A stretch of 27,347 nt of DNA from an uncultured Muribaculaceae bacterium. Lineage in GTDB: Bacteria > Bacteroidota > Bacteroidia > Bacteroidales > Muribaculaceae. The first letter of the stretch is position 1, and every line of letters begins with the position of its first letter. Made by a program: the position numbers and the translations under genes. The stretch lies in assembly GCA_910578665.1 (NCBI GenBank), contig CAJTQU010000026.1:1-27347 (forward strand). Reading direction: 5' to 3'. Of this stretch, positions 24,047-27,347 are shown in pieces. Under the pieces are notes generated by a model, which did not search any database, was not told the origin of the DNA, and saw only the letters and a list, made by a program, of their open reading frames with translations.

Positions 24047-25012
24047 ATGTTGGCACAAATTACAAGTTATCTGGGGCGTATGCGCAGTTTGTTACCATCG
24101 TTGAGGGCCGAGGGGTATTATGTCCCGTATCTTTATTGGGATTTTCTCATGTGTTTTTTCAAGTACGGATGTGTCCTGGACCAATATGTACGAGGTGGTT
24201 TTTATAAAATGTCGTCCTACGAGCGTAGAAGGAGTATGACGTACAAGAGGATACTTTATGTATATGACAAGTGTATCACCCCTGATTATATACATTTTCT
24301 CCAGAACAAGATAGACTTCAACCGTTATTTCTCTTCTATTATAAGGCGTAAGTGGCTGTATGGCAAAGATATGTCGGAAAATGATTTCGATGCTTTGTGT
24401 CATTCAGCTCCTGCATTGATTGTTAAGCCTCTTAATGAGTCTGAGGGACGGGGAATCCGTAAAATTATTGTTCCAGAAACAGTTGATGGAGCCAAAATAG
24501 TTTTTGCCAGTCTTACCGGCCAGGAAGTCATTATTGAAGAATGTCTGGTTTCTCATAAAGATATGGTATTCGGTTCGTCATCGCTGAATACTCTCAGGGT
24601 ACATTCTTTACTTGATTGTGATGGTAATGTGCATTTTATGAAATTTATTCTACGTGTAGGGGTAGGAGATTCTGTGGTGGATAACTATTGTGCCGGTGGA
24701 TGTATCTATGAAATTGATGAGGAAACAGGATGTGTGATTAGCAAAGGTTATTCCAAAGTGCATCCGGAGTCCATCGTCCATCCTGGAACGGAAATTATAA
24801 TGTTGGGACGTCAGATACCGTTCTGGCAAGAAGTAAAAGAACTTGTATGTAAAGCTCATAAAATGATACCCCAGATGCGTTTTATAGGCTGGGATGTAGC
24901 AATTACAGGTGATGGTCCTGAATTGATAGAAGGGAACCATCATCCTGATTATGATTTGCTTGAGTTTGTCGGTACACGGTTGTGGTGGCCTAAGTTTAAG
25001 AAATATCTTTAG
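24047..25012 (+). CDS. Sugar-transfer-associated ATP-grasp ligase, copy 2
   Basis: A 321-residue paralogue of copy 1. Shared blocks include the WDFLMCFFKYGCVLDQYVRG-like start (31-50), YERRRSMTYKRI, IVKPLNESEGRGI (125-137, Lys127), RVGVGD..VDNY.AGGC (203-219), MRFIGWDVAIT (277-287, Asp283) and LIEGNHHPD (293-301, Glu295/Asn297). The conserved order and similar length point to tandem duplication of copy 1. It begins three bases after copy 1 with the same TGA-TAT-ATG spacing as between the phosphoglycosyl transferase and copy 1. It is predicted to form an amide or similar bond on a glycan component; substrate unknown. Confidence 0.8.
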   Translation: MLAQITSYLGRMRSLLPSLRAEGYYVPYLYWDFLMCFFKYGCVLDQYVRGGFYKMSSYERRRSMTYKRILYVYDKCITPDYIHFLQNKIDFNRYFSSIIRRKWLYGKDMSENDFDALCHSAPALIVKPLNESEGRGIRKIIVPETVDGAKIVFASLTGQEVIIEECLVSHKDMVFGSSSLNTLRVHSLLDCDGNVHFMKFILRVGVGDSVVDNYCAGGCIYEIDEETGCVISKGYSKVHPESIVHPGTEIIMLGRQIPFWQEVKELVCKAHKMIPQMRFIGWDVAITGDGPELIEGNHHPDYDLLEFVGTRLWWPKFKKYL

Positions 25013-25023
25013 TAATTCTTGAT

Positions 25024-26124
25024 ATGGTATTGGTATCTTCCATGATTCATTCGTTTTTATCTTGTCTGTCTGTTGTAAATATTAAATATAAAAAATGGCG
25101 GCTTAAGGTATGGGCACGGAATAAGTTAAAAGACTATGTGCCGGACCCTGGCGTTCTGACAGCTTCCCGGAGAAAAGAAATTATTGATTTTTTCAAGCCA
25201 TATGCCAGACCATATATAAAGTTTAATCAGTTTTATACTGAGAAGACAGGCAGGTTTTATGCGGACTACATTCCTGACGATATGTATATAACAGCCATAG
25301 ATCAGTATTATAATGATTGGGACAAGGCTGTGAAACTGGATGACAAATGCTATTACGACAGATTGTTTTCCTACATGGGGTTTAAACAGCCGGAGACGTT
25401 GTGTTACAGAATAAATGGTTTGTGGCTGGATCGGGATTATTTACCAATAACTTCTGATAATGCGTATAAGATAATTAACGATGCCGGTGCCGCGTTCTTT
25501 AAAAAATCAGTAGAGAGCGAGGGGGGGTATGGCGTATATTATTTTAATAAAGCTGGAAATATAGGAAATATTTCTTCTATAGCTGCGAAAATAGGTGATA
25601 ATATAATTGTTCAACGTCCTATAAAACAGTCTCCAGTATTGGCAAAGATCAATACATCGTCTGTCAACACGATACGTATGCTCTCCATGTTGAATCGGGA
25701 TGGCAGTGTTAAGATATATTCCTCTATATTGCGGATGGGTGTTAACGGAAGTTGTGTAGATAATGCCAGCAGTGGTGGCATAACATGTGGCATAATGTCT
25801 GACGGCCGATTGAAAGACAGGGCTTTTACCGCTAAAGGCGTTCGTTTTGATCGTCATCCTGATTCTAAAATATGCTTTGATACAGTAGTTATTCCAAATT
25901 TTGGTTCTATATGCGAGATGGTTAGAAAGGCTCATCCGCAATTGGCAAATTTTAGGTTGTTGTCGTGGGATATAGCGCTTGGACAAGACAATGAACCTAT
26001 ATTGCTTGAAATAAATATGCGGTTTGGGCAATTAGATTTTCACCAGTTGAATAACGGACCTGTGTTTGGAGAAGACACTATTAAAATATTGGATGAGGTT
26101 TTCGGGAAGAAAACCATAAAATAA
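25024..26124 (+). CDS. Sugar-transfer-associated ATP-grasp ligase, copy 3 (longer type)
   Basis: A 366-residue ATP-grasp protein with a longer N-terminal part than copies 1 and 2. The core is FFKKSVESEGGYGVYYF (158-174, Lys160/161 with a glycine loop), IIVQRPI (194-200), SVNTIRMLSML (213-223), GVNGSCVDN..SGG (239-252), FRLLSWDIAL (310-319, Asp316) and LLEINMRFGQ (327-336, Glu329/Asn331). The last block, EIN instead of EGN, sets it apart from the other three. The N-terminal region has basic and aromatic segments (KYKKWRLKVWARNKLKDYVP). Seven Gs at 25521-25527 encode part of the glycine loop. The start ATG lies 11 bases after copy 2; an ATG seven codons in (25042) is also possible. Confidence 0.76.
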   Translation: MVLVSSMIHSFLSCLSVVNIKYKKWRLKVWARNKLKDYVPDPGVLTASRRKEIIDFFKPYARPYIKFNQFYTEKTGRFYADYIPDDMYITAIDQYYNDWDKAVKLDDKCYYDRLFSYMGFKQPETLCYRINGLWLDRDYLPITSDNAYKIINDAGAAFFKKSVESEGGYGVYYFNKAGNIGNISSIAAKIGDNIIVQRPIKQSPVLAKINTSSVNTIRMLSMLNRDGSVKIYSSILRMGVNGSCVDNASSGGITCGIMSDGRLKDRAFTAKGVRFDRHPDSKICFDTVVIPNFGSICEMVRKAHPQLANFRLLSWDIALGQDNEPILLEINMRFGQLDFHQLNNGPVFGEDTIKILDEVFGKKTIK

Positions 26125-26145
26125 TTCGTGCTAAATATATTATAT

Positions 26146-27249
26146 ATGGTTTTTAGTCGTATTCTGAAATTATACAGCTATATTTCTTCACGGCGGACGG
26201 CCAAGTTGCAAAAGCAGTATGATTATGAACATCTGGTTCCTTTCCTTATATCAGGTAGAGGATTGTCTTGTGATGAGAAAAATGCCGTGGCAGCCAAATG
26301 GGGTAATATTATAAACGTACCGGTTAAATGGGGATTTCCTTATTACCAGGCATTGAAAGAAATAGATACTTTTAATGCTGATTATTTACCATCTGCTTTT
26401 TATTATCCTTTTATCGAAGGCATACTTAATCCGTCTCCGTGGAGATCTGCGCTATCACATAAGAGCATGCTTCATCATGTATATAATTGCGGCATTGCGT
26501 TTCCTAATACTTTGATCTGTACATATGGAGGTGTATATTTTAACAAGGATCGGAGACCTGTTTTACGATCGGAGGCTGCGTCGATATTACGCCAAAGTAA
26601 TGTACCATTGATTTTCAAACCATCCATTGATACATCTCAGGGCAAAGGTGTAAAATTGTTGTCTGGTGCAGATATAGATCTCCTTTGTAATGATATTGAA
26701 AGTGGTGCTGTATTTTCCGCATGCGGTGATTTTGTGATTCAGGAGTTGGTCAGTCAGTCAGAAGATACTGCTGTGTTTAATCCAAGTTCATTGAATTGTT
26801 TCCGTGTAACTACATTGAGTCTGGACAATCAAATTTCGATTTGTTCCATTGCTTTGAAATGTGGTGCTCCCAAGGCTGTTGTGGATAATATCGGCAGAGG
26901 TAAGCGTGGTGTGATAGTCGGTGTCAACAGAGACGGTTGTGTATCCGATGCTGGTTTCTTTGGAAATGGCGAACTAACTTTGACCCATAATGGTATAGCC
27001 TTTAGAAATAAGAGAATAGAACATATTGGTCGTGTTCTTGATGCTGCGGTCACATTGCATAAATATGTTCCTGTTTGTAGACTTATAGGCTGGGACATAG
27101 CATTGGATGAACATAATGTTCCGGTGCTTATTGAGGGTAATACTGTTTATCCCGGAATTTCGATGGAGCAGATGTGTTCAGGACCTATATTTGGCGATCG
27201 TACGAATGAAGTAATTAGATACATACGTGAATATCAGAAAATTAATTAG
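26146..27249 (+). CDS. Sugar-transfer-associated ATP-grasp ligase, copy 4 (longer type)
   Basis: A 367-residue protein of the same fold as copy 3. Seen (numbering from this ATG): a basic N-terminal helix, IFKPSIDTSQGKGVKLL (156-172, Lys158), FVIQELVSQ (196-204), SLNCFRVTTLS (215-225), AVVDNIGRGKRG (244-255), CRLIGWDIAL (311-320, Asp317) and VLIEGNTVYPG (327-337, Glu330/Asn332). Predicted role as for the other copies. The start is uncertain: GTG at 26128 would add six residues and lies three bases after copy 3, but the ATG at 26146 has a tATATATG context like the ATG starts of copies 1 and 2. It is the last gene before the terminator. Confidence 0.76.
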   Translation: MVFSRILKLYSYISSRRTAKLQKQYDYEHLVPFLISGRGLSCDEKNAVAAKWGNIINVPVKWGFPYYQALKEIDTFNADYLPSAFYYPFIEGILNPSPWRSALSHKSMLHHVYNCGIAFPNTLICTYGGVYFNKDRRPVLRSEAASILRQSNVPLIFKPSIDTSQGKGVKLLSGADIDLLCNDIESGAVFSACGDFVIQELVSQSEDTAVFNPSSLNCFRVTTLSLDNQISICSIALKCGAPKAVVDNIGRGKRGVIVGVNRDGCVSDAGFFGNGELTLTHNGIAFRNKRIEHIGRVLDAAVTLHKYVPVCRLIGWDIALDEHNVPVLIEGNTVYPGISMEQMCSGPIFGDRTNEVIRYIREYQKIN

Positions 27250-27306
27250 TCGTATTAAAGGTATAATCATCTCTCTGAGAGAATTATGCATACTGTCTAG
27301 TCCGGA

Positions 27307-27337
27307 AAAGTGTTGACCGTCAGATTCAACATTTTTT
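27307..27337 (+). terminator. Rho-independent terminator ending the operon
   Basis: TGTTGA (27311-27316) pairs with TCAACA (27326-27331) around a nine-base loop. The stem extends outward by a G-T pair and A-T pairs (AAAAG with TTTTT), followed by a T-run to 27337. The A-rich left side could let it work in both directions. It lies about 60 bases after the last ATP-grasp gene. A small TCTC/GAGA repeat also occurs near 27271-27284. Confidence 0.6.
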
Positions 27338-27347
27338 AGTAAAATGT

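Noticed and set aside
1..27347. CRISPR array, tRNA or insertion sequence
   Set aside because: No regularly spaced repeats, no tRNA-like cloverleaf, and no transposase or terminal inverted repeats were seen by eye.

Overview
The window looks like part of a chromosome from a gut Bacteroidales bacterium (phylum Bacteroidota); Muribaculaceae is a guess I cannot confirm. The grounds are three matches to the Bacteroidota sigma -7 element TAnnTTTG, an UpxY-type NusG paralogue heading a polysaccharide locus, many AT-rich starts without a clear Shine-Dalgarno, and the families present. I see no tRNA, rRNA, transposase, integrase or CRISPR array.

Layout. Positions 1-2300 are not obviously part of the polysaccharide locus: an exported protein of unknown function on the minus strand, a small DUF4405-like membrane protein broken by one extra base, and a HEAT-like helical protein. 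From about 2456 to 27337 everything lies on the plus strand and forms one surface-polysaccharide locus: promoter and structured leader, upxY, UDP-glucose dehydrogenase (ugd), then flippase (wzx), polymerase (wzy), nine glycosyltransferases (three GT2, one GT8-like, one GT32, four GT4), one intact and one broken membrane acyltransferase, an FkbH-like HAD/GNAT/SGNH protein, a left-handed beta-helix acetyltransferase, an NAD-dependent epimerase and a small PglC-type phosphoglycosyl transferase. Four consecutive ATP-grasp genes of the sugar-transfer-associated type end the locus, followed by a hairpin plus T-tract terminator. Many genes overlap by ATGA, suggesting a translationally coupled operon.

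How the genes probably work together. The phosphoglycosyl transferase starts the repeat unit on undecaprenyl phosphate. The glycosyltransferases extend it, the acyl- and acetyltransferases decorate it, Wzx flips it and Wzy polymerises it. Ugd would supply UDP-glucuronate. The four ATP-grasp enzymes are the most unusual part. ATP-grasp ligases join a carboxylate to an amine (or another nucleophile), so a reasonable hypothesis is that they add amino acids or similar groups to the glycan, for example on the glucuronate carboxyl group. No export or length-control genes (Wza/Wzc) are in the window.

The base composition is a mosaic. Two GT4 genes and the gap between them (about 18950-21400) are visibly GC-rich, while the sugar-assembly genes before them and the ATP-grasp genes after them are AT-rich. 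This fits assembly of the locus by horizontal exchange.
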